In this document: positions 1-6,350 of the stretch, piece by piece
How positions within the stretch are numbered: the first letter of the stretch is position 1
Layout of the letters: the number at the start of each line of letters is the position of its first letter
DNA from: Faecalitalea sp. UBA4312
GTDB lineage: Bacteria; Bacillota_I; Bacilli_A; Erysipelotrichales; Erysipelotrichaceae
DNA: 10,924 nucleotides
Direction: 5' to 3'
NCBI GenBank assembly: GCA_002394635.1
Contig: DGUK01000078.1
Span: 1-10,924 of the forward strand
The notes under the pieces: model-generated
The model's input: only the letters and a program-made list of their open reading frames with translations
Told to the model about the DNA's origin: nothing
Databases searched by the model: none
Position numbers and translations under genes: made by a program

Positions 1-71
1 TTTGTTTTCAAAATAATCACCTGCCAATGCTAAAATACCATGATTCCTTTCTAAAACACAAGAGCCTCGTT

Positions 72-1511
72 CTATTTTGTATGCTTCTGCAGTTCCTGAT
101 ACAAAAGGTCAAGTCCTTCTTCCTTGGCATAGTATGCATCTTCGGTTAAGTGCAGAAAATAATATTGAAAACTTTCCTGCAGGCTTTCGTTTTTGATTTC
201 CACGACCATATGCTCATTGCCAATATCATAAACAAAAAACAAATGATTTGGATCATATAGATAATAACCCCCGCCCCTAAAAAAATCGGTGTTTGTGTTT
301 TCCTTCAGGATACGAAGATCTGCTGTTTCATTCGTTCGGCAATATTCATAAAATCTCCGCATAATGTGGAGTCTGTCTTCCTGACTCAAAGGTTTCAGGA
401 TCGAAGAAAAGAACTGTGCATCTTTGTCAAGCACCCGTCGGATTCCATTAAGTGAACAATACAGGATCTGTTCTGTCTGCCGATGAAAATAATTTTGTTT
501 GTATTTTCTGTACCTCTGTAAAAAACCACTTTGATTGTCCATAGAATCCAAAATATATTTTTTCATGATCTGCTCAGACATATGAGGAAGCAGAAACGGG
601 TCGACCCGATAGTAAATTTCATATTCTCTGCAGGCAATATCCGGATCCAGGATCTGCCAGTTATCGGCCATTTCCACCATCGGTCGTGTAAACCGTTTTT
701 TTTCTTCGAATTTTTCTATACATATTTGAATCGTCTCAGCATCTTTTATCATAAGACCTTTACTGCCTGTTTCGTCCATCACCAGTAAATAGTCTTCTGT
801 AAACAACACAAAGCCAAAAAAAGCCGCATGAATATCCGAATCCGGAATCTTCTCATAATAATAATATGGTCTATAGTCAATATAATGATTATGTAGAAAT
901 AGCGGCAGAACCGACTGCAAATAGGTGATATTCAAATCTTCGTTCCTATCATTCAGCCTTCCATCTCCATGTAAATACAGAATATGTTCTATTTCCAGTT
1001 TCGTCTGGCTCTCCAGTCGTTCTGTATTTAACAGTATATCAAAGACATAGGGAGCCGTGTCCGGCTGAATATTCAAATAGACTTTTCCTTTCTCTTTATT
1101 TTTTTCATGTTTCAGAATTTTTTCCACGACCTGTATGATCGCATACTGACTATTCAGATTCTCAATGACAGGCCCGTTCTGATTGAAAGGCATTACACCA
1201 TTCCAGTTAAACGTATTTTTCGAAACAACAGAAAACCCACGCAAAAAAGAATCAACGCTTTTCATTCGGTAATAGGCTTTTTCTCCTAGCCTTGTAATCT
1301 GGTATGCCTCAAGCAGTTTAGCAGTTTCATCCGGCGTCATGTGCAAGTACTGTGCCATGGTTTTGACTTGTGCCAAAGAACTTGCCGATCGTTTTCCGTT
1401 TATCACCTTATATAAAGTAGAACGGTTCATGTTACAATAAACGGCCATATCCGGAATTCGAATTTGTTTATCAAATATAAAATGACTCAAAATCTCTGAA
1501 AATCTCGACAT
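72..1511 (-). CDS. Stand-alone HTH transcriptional regulator with large unknown C-terminal region
   Basis: This 479-residue protein has an N-terminal helix-turn-helix of XRE-like type at about residues 15-60. The segment IPDMAVYCNMNRSTLYKVING, with the following KRSASS, reads as a turn plus recognition helix that senses DNA. Residues from about 75 to 479 match no family I can name. They are rich in aromatic and charged residues (for example a YYYY run near 216-219 and GGGYYLYD near 413-420) and show no membrane segment or signal peptide, so the protein is probably cytosolic and the long region may bind a ligand or partner. The ATG at 1511 is preceded by only a weak purine-rich site (AAAGAGA). 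The gene follows the glycan operon on the same strand but is separated from it by a likely terminator and by its own AT-rich upstream region, so it is probably transcribed alone and may regulate itself. A role in controlling the neighbouring glycan genes is possible but is only inference from position. Confidence 0.8.
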   Translation of the reverse strand: MSRFSEILSHFIFDKQIRIPDMAVYCNMNRSTLYKVINGKRSASSLAQVKTMAQYLHMTPDETAKLLEAYQITRLGEKAYYRMKSVDSFLRGFSVVSKNTFNWNGVMPFNQNGPVIENLNSQYAIIQVVEKILKHEKNKEKGKVYLNIQPDTAPYVFDILLNTERLESQTKLEIEHILYLHGDGRLNDRNEDLNITYLQSVLPLFLHNHYIDYRPYYYYEKIPDSDIHAAFFGFVLFTEDYLLVMDETGSKGLMIKDAETIQICIEKFEEKKRFTRPMVEMADNWQILDPDIACREYEIYYRVDPFLLPHMSEQIMKKYILDSMDNQSGFLQRYRKYKQNYFHRQTEQILYCSLNGIRRVLDKDAQFFSSILKPLSQEDRLHIMRRFYEYCRTNETADLRILKENTNTDFFRGGGYYLYDPNHLFFVYDIGNEHMVVEIKNESLQESFQYYFLHLTEDAYYAKEEGLDLLYQELQKHTK

Positions 1512-1520
1512 GTTTTTCTC

Positions 1521-1576
1521 TTTCTATTTAACTATATATACTATTTTCTATTTAACTATATATATACTATATAGTT
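1521..1576 (-). promoter_or_regulatory. AT-rich operator-like repeats upstream of the HTH regulator
   Basis: Read on the plus strand, the block TTTCTATTTAACTATATATA occurs at 1521-1540 and again, identically, at 1545-1564, a period of 24 bp. The core AACTATATA (1530-1538 and 1554-1562) occurs a third time inverted, as TATATAGTT at 1568-1576, five bases after the second copy. This gives one palindrome plus one extra direct half-site just before the regulator start codon. The arrangement suits binding by a dimeric or cooperative HTH protein, so self-regulation is likely, but this is inference. The region is so AT-rich that I cannot assign the -35 and -10 boxes with confidence. Confidence 0.5.
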
Positions 1577-1678
1577 ATAAAATAATAAATTTTATATTTA
1601 ATAATGACGAACATTATGTATATTTATTCTATCATTTCTAATAGACTGATTCTACAGTGGACAAATTTTTGGACATTC

Positions 1679-1698
1679 AAAAAGCTGCCCGCAGCTCT
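1679..1698 (-). terminator. Likely intrinsic terminator of the glycan operon
   Basis: On the minus strand, about 22 bases after the stop of the last glycosyltransferase, AGCTG and CAGCT form a short stem around the tetraloop CGGG. One G-T and one A-T pair can extend it into the T run, and five T residues follow. The stem is short, so termination may be partial. Confidence 0.5.
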
Positions 1699-1719
1699 GT
1701 GCGTGACAGCTGGAGAGCT

Positions 1720-2409
1720 CTATTGGATCTTTTTCAAATATTTGATGATATGAAAACGCCACTGGATCATCTGCACTATATCTGCATGTTCCATCTGGGA
1801 GGCATTCTCTTCATGACGCCGATAGATGAGCAAAGGCTCATGGAGCAGTTTATTGTGGCCTAGCTTTTCTCCACACAATCCGATCCATTGATCATGCATC
1901 GGTAAATTCTTTGGAAACGGTGTGATGACTGGAACCATTTCCTTTCGGAATGCCATACAGCAGCCTATATAGGAATTCTTTAAAATGTTTTGTGGAATTC
2001 CCAAGCGACAGCCCCTGTGCTCAAAGAAGGAAGGATAGATGCAATGCATCTGATCATCCACCACAATGGCATCATGCAAGACAACCATCGTTTCCGGATC
2101 AAAGGCAGCGAGCACTTTTTTCCGTTTCTCCGGCATCCAGATATCATCCTGATCCGATAAAAAGATGATTTCATTCTGACAGTGCTGGATAGCGTTCTCA
2201 AAATTAGCCGTCGCTCCCTTTCCGGGTCCCTGGATCTTATGGATCCTAGGATCCGGAAAGTTTTGGATGATAGCTTCACTGTCATCGGTTCCCGGATCGA
2301 CGGAGATGATCAGCTCATCGTGATCCTGCAATGTGTGCAGAATCGATTCTATTTGTTCTTTTAGATACTTCTGGCCGTTATAGACAGCCATGGCTACGGA
2401 TATATTCAT
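1720..2409 (-). CDS. GT2-family glycosyltransferase
   Basis: The product (229 residues from ATG 2409) is a GT-A fold glycosyltransferase that would transfer a sugar from a nucleotide donor onto the growing lipid-linked glycan at the inner face of the membrane. It opens with the typical beta strand ISVAMAVYNGQKYL, has the acidic stretch SVDPGTDDSE near 36-44, the metal-binding DQDD at 86-89, and a likely catalytic-base motif HDQW at 172-175 followed by YRRHEEN at 196-202. This pattern is common in rhamnosyltransferase-like GT2 enzymes, but the sugar cannot be read from sequence. It has no membrane segment. A TTG one codon upstream is in frame, but the ATG has better spacing from the weak site GGTG and lies four bases after the stop of the preceding gene. 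It is the last gene of the operon, just before the terminator. Confidence 0.85.
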   Translation of the reverse strand: MNISVAMAVYNGQKYLKEQIESILHTLQDHDELIISVDPGTDDSEAIIQNFPDPRIHKIQGPGKGATANFENAIQHCQNEIIFLSDQDDIWMPEKRKKVLAAFDPETMVVLHDAIVVDDQMHCIYPSFFEHRGCRLGIPQNILKNSYIGCCMAFRKEMVPVITPFPKNLPMHDQWIGLCGEKLGHNKLLHEPLLIYRRHEENASQMEHADIVQMIQWRFHIIKYLKKIQ

Positions 2410-2413
2410 CAAA

Positions 2414-3181
2414 TCACCACTTTACTATTCTTATATCTTTGTATTGCAGAAGCAACCGTAATTTTCGCTTATTGACTACAAATATACAGGCTCTTTTGTG
2501 AGGAATGATATCCCGGTAAAAAACCTCACTATCCTTTTTAAAGATCGCAAAACGTTTTCTGGCCTGCTCTTTATCTTTGGCTTCGGCTGAAAATGGTTGT
2601 GTAATCGTGACCGGCATCCATACCATGGAACAATTTCTTTGTTTCATCCGGACAATAAAGGCATGATCTACATAGTCCAGGAACAGTGATTCCGGATAAC
2701 GATAATCTTCAAAAAGTCCTGTGCGGATAACCATTCCACTGTTGATGGCAGTCATTTTCTCAATAGGGACATGTTCTTCCCTGTCAAGAGCAGAAACGAT
2801 GCCATCGGCAATTACCGCTGGGGATAAGATCTGCTGTTTAGTTTTTACGGTCGGAAAATAAATATCCTGTCTTGTCTGAATACTGTGACGCACACATTGG
2901 AAGTAATCATCATTGACGATGGTATCCTGATCAAACAAGATAACATAGTCCTGTGGATCCATGATCATTTGATCCAAAGCGGCATTATAAGCTTTTGATA
3001 ATCCATGATTGCCATCCATGAAAATGTAGGTTCCACCATCTGCTTCTACGACCTCACGGTTAGAGGTTGGTTCCGTACTATTATCACATACTATGACATC
3101 TATATCCGGCTGTCTCTTTAATACCTGATAGACATCACATGTCTGCACATCCATATTATAGATAACAATGATACTAAGCAT
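2414..3181 (-). CDS. GT2-family glycosyltransferase, rhamnosyltransferase-like
   Basis: This 255-residue protein starts directly with the GT2 strand MLSIIVIYN, then shows CDNSTEP (donor binding, about 32-38), NHGLSKAYN (58-66), the metal-binding FDQD (83-86), INSGMVI (146-152) and LDYVDHAF (168-175). This order is that of rhamnosyltransferase-like GT2 enzymes acting on surface polysaccharides, so it probably adds one sugar in the same assembly line as its neighbours; donor and acceptor are unknown. The C-terminal 50 residues are basic, which may help membrane contact. I chose ATG 3181, which overlaps the preceding gene by 8 bases, because AGGTG at 3188-3192 sits six bases before it. A GTG three codons upstream is in frame but has no ribosome site. 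The tight overlap suggests coupled translation. Confidence 0.87.
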   Translation of the reverse strand: MLSIIVIYNMDVQTCDVYQVLKRQPDIDVIVCDNSTEPTSNREVVEADGGTYIFMDGNHGLSKAYNAALDQMIMDPQDYVILFDQDTIVNDDYFQCVRHSIQTRQDIYFPTVKTKQQILSPAVIADGIVSALDREEHVPIEKMTAINSGMVIRTGLFEDYRYPESLFLDYVDHAFIVRMKQRNCSMVWMPVTITQPFSAEAKDKEQARKRFAIFKKDSEVFYRDIIPHKRACIFVVNKRKLRLLLQYKDIRIVKW

Positions 3182-4292
3182 CACATACACCTGCCTTATC
3201 TAATGTTGCAAAAAAGCTGGCTTCGGTAAAATACATCTGATAGACTTCTTGGGCCTGGTTGCGTTTTTTCTGCCACTCATCCAGACTTTCCCGACATATA
3301 GCTTTCACCGTTTCTGCGCAGTTTTCATCCGTCAGATTCCAGCCAATATCATATTGCCGGCATAATGCCTGTGTATCTCCGCCGATCGTATTGATCAACG
3401 GCAGGCCGGCACACAGGTAATCCAGCGATTTCATCGTCAGCCCGACAACCACAGACGGTTTCATTATATTTAATCCATAATGGCATTGATCAAATACCAT
3501 CTGTTTGGCAGAGGGATCATACAGCTCCTTATGGTCTATGACCTCCGCACCGGTATCCTTCGCTTTTTGCAGCAACCGGTCTTTCATCTCACCGTTGCCG
3601 ATGATATGCAGGACCGTCTTGCGGTATTTCATGGTTTCCTTTAATACATTGGCAATACAGTCTGTATCAATGATATTATTGATGGATCCCAAATAACAAT
3701 AATGAATGGCATCCCGGCTGGTCTGAGTGTATGGGACCGGTTTTTCCTTCCTGGCCCAATATAGTGTTTTCACCTTCGGATCCGATTTCTTATCCAGTAC
3801 TTCCTGATAATATTCGCATTCGGTAAAGATCAGATCCGCCCGGTCTATATATTGTTCTCTCTGTTTACGCCACATCCGAATTGGTGGCAGCCATTCGATA
3901 TGGGAAACAGGCATGGTTTCCGGCCATAGATCGATGACATCAAAAATAAGTTTGGTGGAATGGTGCTTCTTTTTATACAATGCCAGCTGTTTCACCAGTG
4001 AATTGGGCGGTACCAGCGCATGGATCAGATCCGGCCGATTCAATTCCGCTATGGTCTGCACCTTTTTTGAAAATTCCTGATGAGAACGTAAACGGTCAAC
4101 AGACAAATTCTTTGTATAAGGGCGTACATTGACATGAATATCTACCCATTCATACTTTCTGCGTTCTTTATGGCGATGTGAAAAATCCGATGTAACAACC
4201 ATTACATCGCATTTCTTCATTTCATAATATTTCAACAACATCCGTACGCGGTCAAAATATGTATCGAACGCACAGATCAACATCACTTTCAT
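3174..4292 (-). CDS. GT4-type (GT-B fold) glycosyltransferase
   Basis: The product (372 residues) looks like a GT-B fold glycosyltransferase of the GT4 group, which transfers sugars from a nucleotide donor to a lipid-linked acceptor. The N-terminal half has MKVMLICAFDTYFDRV and FDVIDLWPET (117-126). The C-terminal donor-binding half begins near HYCYLGSINNIID (about 197-209), and has HIIGNGEMKDRL (229-240) and the loop MKSLDYLCAGLPLI (287-300) followed by NTIGGDT. The usual EX7E pattern is not obvious here, so catalysis may rely on a variant. No membrane segment is seen. Its start codon forms an ATGA overlap with the preceding SDR gene, with GGAG eight bases upstream, which points to translational coupling. 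It acts in the operon between the SDR enzyme and the two GT2 enzymes. Substrate is unknown. Confidence 0.85.
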   Translation of the reverse strand: MKVMLICAFDTYFDRVRMLLKYYEMKKCDVMVVTSDFSHRHKERRKYEWVDIHVNVRPYTKNLSVDRLRSHQEFSKKVQTIAELNRPDLIHALVPPNSLVKQLALYKKKHHSTKLIFDVIDLWPETMPVSHIEWLPPIRMWRKQREQYIDRADLIFTECEYYQEVLDKKSDPKVKTLYWARKEKPVPYTQTSRDAIHYCYLGSINNIIDTDCIANVLKETMKYRKTVLHIIGNGEMKDRLLQKAKDTGAEVIDHKELYDPSAKQMVFDQCHYGLNIMKPSVVVGLTMKSLDYLCAGLPLINTIGGDTQALCRQYDIGWNLTDENCAETVKAICRESLDEWQKKRNQAQEVYQMYFTEASFFATLDKAGVCDA

Positions 4293-5152
4293 CCTTTGCT
4301 CTCCGTTGCGATAATTGAAGTTTTCAGATCCACTTCCTGATAATCGAAATCATAGGTGGATAAACTCGGATCAATAACCAGATTGCCAAACGCTTTATAA
4401 ACCATCGGGAATCCTTTTAATGCTCTCAGAAGCGGATTAAATAAGCCGACAAAGATTACCTTGCGATGATGGACAGACGCAATCTGACTGACCAATTCTT
4501 TAGTACTGACATATTCTTTGTTCTGCGGAAAATAGACCCCTTCCAGATTATGATCTATAGCACATTGCACAAACGCAGCCAGGTTTTCCACGTAACAAAT
4601 GCTTCTTTGATTCTCAAGGTTTGGAAAAATTGGGGTCTTCTGAGCAAAAGAAGACAGCATGGTATAGTTTCCCTTTGACCCTTTTCCATAGATCATCGGC
4701 GGTCGCAAGATCACTAGACGAAAGCCATCTCTTTTTAAGGTATTCAGCTTTTTCTCTGCCTGCCATTTACTATTGCCATAAAAATTATCCGGGTGTACCG
4801 GTGTTTCTTTGGTGATGATCCGGCAGGTGCCCATGCTCCCTTTTCCATATATAATAATAGAGCTCATAAAGATAAACTGGGATACTCCCTGCTCACATGC
4901 TTTTTTGGCGACTTGGTAAGCCAGCTCCGTATTGACTTGATAATACAGATCCTTTTCACTGTCTTTTGGTGTCGAATGCGCCAGCCCTGCGACATGATAA
5001 ATGCAGTCATAGCCAGAAAAGTCCTTTTCCCTCCAGCATCCATCCTTCAGATCCAGCTCTTCCACTTGGTAGCGGTCCGGCGTTCTTTCCAGTCTTTCTT
5101 TGACATGGGTACCAAGATAACTGTTTTTTCCGGTAATCAATACCCGCTTCAT
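4289..5152 (-). CDS. NAD-dependent epimerase/dehydratase (extended SDR), nucleotide-sugar type
   Basis: This 287-residue protein is an extended short-chain dehydrogenase/reductase. It begins with a Rossmann strand and nucleotide-binding turn, TGKNSYLG (7-14), in which the middle glycine of the common GxxGxxG is serine. The active site is seen as serines 97-98 in FMSSIIIYG and the YxxxK pair Y125 and K129 in YGNSK. Downstream, LRPPMIYGKGSKGN (149-162) and SICYVENLA (184-192) match the sugar-nucleotide binding region of GalE- or WbpV-like enzymes. It would convert a UDP-linked sugar, by 4-epimerisation or 4-oxidation/reduction, to supply or finish the first sugar used by the neighbouring phosphoglycosyl transferase. 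Exact reaction is unknown. It is soluble, overlaps the gene before it and the gene after it by four bases each (ATGA), and so is probably made in step with both. Confidence 0.87.
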   Translation of the reverse strand: MKRVLITGKNSYLGTHVKERLERTPDRYQVEELDLKDGCWREKDFSGYDCIYHVAGLAHSTPKDSEKDLYYQVNTELAYQVAKKACEQGVSQFIFMSSIIIYGKGSMGTCRIITKETPVHPDNFYGNSKWQAEKKLNTLKRDGFRLVILRPPMIYGKGSKGNYTMLSSFAQKTPIFPNLENQRSICYVENLAAFVQCAIDHNLEGVYFPQNKEYVSTKELVSQIASVHHRKVIFVGLFNPLLRALKGFPMVYKAFGNLVIDPSLSTYDFDYQEVDLKTSIIATESKG

Positions 5153-5763
5153 GTGTTATCTCCTTTATGCATCTGCCCGGTGCCGCCTTCCACAACGCCA
5201 TCGTGTTTCAGCACAGAAGCAATCGTCATCAGAAAGCAGCGGCAGTCGAACAAAAAGCTCAGGCGTTTCACATACTCACCGTCATACTTAGCTTTAACAT
5301 CGATTTCCAATTCATCCCGGCCGTTGACCTGGGCCCACCCTGTTAATCCAGGCAGTACATCATTAGCACCATACTTATCTCTTTCGGCTATCAGATCATA
5401 TTGATTCCATAAAGCCGGTCGGGGACCGACCACGGCCATATCCCCTTTGACGATATTAAACAGCTGCGGCAGTTCATCCAATGATGTTTTTCGCATAAAC
5501 TTACCCACGGAAGTGATATACTGATCCGGATTTTCCAGCATATGGGTCGGTATATCTTTTGGCGTATCGATACGCATGCTGCGAAATTTCAATATCTGAA
5601 AATGGGTCTTGTGTATCCCCACTCGTTTTTGTTTAAAAAAAATCGGCCCCGGGGATGTCATTTTGATCGCAAGGATCAAGACCAGATACACAGGGGATAA
5701 TACAATGATACCCAACATGCTCATCAACAAACCCAATAACCGTTTCAATCCATTTCTATACAT
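5149..5763 (-). CDS. Undecaprenyl-phosphate sugar phosphotransferase (small monotopic phosphoglycosyl transferase)
   Basis: The product (204 residues) matches the bacterial sugar transferase family of PglC/WcaJ C-domain type. These enzymes move a sugar phosphate from a UDP-sugar to undecaprenyl phosphate and so start capsule, exopolysaccharide or glycoprotein glycan synthesis. One hydrophobic helix at about 8-34, ending in SPGP (37-40), is the re-entrant membrane anchor. It is followed by FKQKRVG, KFRSM, the catalytic Asp-Glu pair D96-E97 in SLDELPQLFNIVKGD, GPRP (113-116) and LPGLTGWAQVNGRDEL (137-152). It lacks the extra membrane domain of long WcaJ-type enzymes. I chose ATG 5763 because GGGAG lies five bases upstream and because a longer start at 5796 would sit inside the predicted -10 box. 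It is the first gene of the glycan operon; the sugar used is not known. Confidence 0.9.
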   Translation of the reverse strand: MYRNGLKRLLGLLMSMLGIIVLSPVYLVLILAIKMTSPGPIFFKQKRVGIHKTHFQILKFRSMRIDTPKDIPTHMLENPDQYITSVGKFMRKTSLDELPQLFNIVKGDMAVVGPRPALWNQYDLIAERDKYGANDVLPGLTGWAQVNGRDELEIDVKAKYDGEYVKRLSFLFDCRCFLMTIASVLKHDGVVEGGTGQMHKGDNT

Positions 5764-5768
5764 GAAGG

Positions 5769-5773
5769 CTCCC
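5769..5773 (-). promoter_or_regulatory. Ribosome binding site deciding the phosphoglycosyl transferase start
   Basis: On the minus strand GGGAG stands five bases before ATG 5763. It supports this start over two in-frame upstream ATG codons, which have poorer sites. Confidence 0.7.
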
Positions 5774-5786
5774 ATCTCTCTATCAA

Positions 5787-5815
5787 AGTATACCATAGTG
5801 TATCATAAATGTCTG
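5787..5815 (-). promoter_or_regulatory. Probable sigma-A promoter of the glycan operon
   Basis: On the minus strand, CAGACA (5810-5815) and TATACT (5787-5792) are separated by 17 bases. The -10 matches consensus in five of six bases and the -35 in four of six. The start of transcription would fall near 5780, leaving a short leader of under 20 bases before ATG 5763. The -35 box lies only ten bases from the -35 box of the divergent MarR promoter. Confidence 0.55.
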
Positions 5816-5825
5816 AGCTTTTCCA

Positions 5826-5854
5826 TTGACAGCCCTTAAACATAGCGTTAATAT
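5826..5854 (+). promoter_or_regulatory. Strong sigma-A promoter of the MarR-ABC exporter operon
   Basis: TTGACA (5826-5831) is a perfect -35 box and TAATAT (5849-5854) is a near-consensus -10 box, with exactly 17 bases between them. Transcription would start near 5861. The -10 box lies inside a palindrome, so the promoter is probably strong but repressed by the MarR protein encoded just downstream. Confidence 0.75.
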
Positions 5855-5873
5855 ATAGCAGCCTATATTTTAA
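5848..5873 (+). promoter_or_regulatory. Putative MarR operator palindrome
   Basis: Arms TTAATATATAG (5848-5858) and CTATATTTTAA (5863-5873) are reverse complements with a single mismatched position (5852 against 5869), around the centre CAGC. The site covers the -10 box and the expected transcription start, ending just before the strong Shine-Dalgarno of the MarR gene. This is where a self-repressing MarR dimer would be expected to block RNA polymerase. Binding is inferred, not shown. Confidence 0.6.
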
Positions 5874-5888
5874 GGGAGGATAACTATC

Positions 5889-6350
5889 ATGAAACAAAGA
5901 GAACATCCCATTGGTTATTATATAAAGAATATTCATTATGGGTTAAACCATACAATGGATTCCCTTCTTAAAGAATACGATCTTACTTACAGTCAATTTG
6001 ACATCATCCGGGTCCTCTATAGCAACCAGAACCGTCCCATGTGTCAGAAAGATCTGCAGGAATGCCTCTGCATTTCCAATCCTACGGTCACGGGTCTGTT
6101 AGATCGTCTGGAACAAAAGGGGTATGTGGAACGCATCCCTTCCGATCAGGACAAACGCATCCGGTATGTGGCCCTGACACCGAAAACGAAGGCGTTGGAT
6201 CACACCATCTTTCAACATATTGACAAAATGGATACCGTCATGCTCAAAGGTCTGAACCAGCAGCAGCAAGACGAATTATTTAAACTGCTGGATCATATTT
6301 ACGAAAATCTCAGAGAGGAGGAAATCCATGTTAAAAACCTTGTTAAATGA
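5889..6350 (+). CDS. MarR-family transcriptional regulator
   Basis: This 153-residue protein has the MarR winged-helix layout: dimer helices at both ends, a recognition helix in SNPTVTGLLDRLEQKGYV (63-80), and the basic wing DQDKRIRYVALT (86-97). MarR dimers usually repress a promoter until a small molecule binds. The start ATG 5889 follows AAGGGAGGA with an eight-base spacer, a very strong site. The gene leads an operon with two ABC exporter halves, and its 3' end overlaps the first exporter gene by 23 bases, so the three are made together. The likely role is feedback control: the protein represses this operon through the palindrome over its -10 box and lets go when a toxic compound or other exporter substrate accumulates. 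The ligand cannot be told from sequence. Confidence 0.93.
   Translation: MKQREHPIGYYIKNIHYGLNHTMDSLLKEYDLTYSQFDIIRVLYSNQNRPMCQKDLQECLCISNPTVTGLLDRLEQKGYVERIPSDQDKRIRYVALTPKTKALDHTIFQHIDKMDTVMLKGLNQQQQDELFKLLDHIYENLREEEIHVKNLVK

Noticed and set aside
1..71. Possible gene fragment downstream of the regulator on the minus strand
   Set aside because: One minus-strand frame stays open from about position 100 to the window edge, and another offers TTG at 11 after an AGGTG site, but the stretch is too short to identify and has no ATG start. It may be the start of a following gene; the neighbouring sequence is needed.
1651..1680. GGACA repeated around AATTTTT, resembling an insertion sequence end
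   Set aside because: There is no matching inverted end, target duplication or transposase gene, so a remnant cannot be supported.
1657..1863. Plus-strand reading frame of 68 codons
   Set aside because: It lies mostly opposite the last glycosyltransferase, has no ribosome binding site and overlaps the terminator.
2080..2300. Many GATCC and CCGGAT strings
   Set aside because: They recur across coding regions and are explained by frequent GAT, ATC and CCG codons, so I do not treat them as a special repeat.
4793..5404. Plus-strand open frame of 203 codons
   Set aside because: It runs opposite the SDR and phosphoglycosyl transferase genes, both of which have clear family motifs, and its translation has no recognisable domain.
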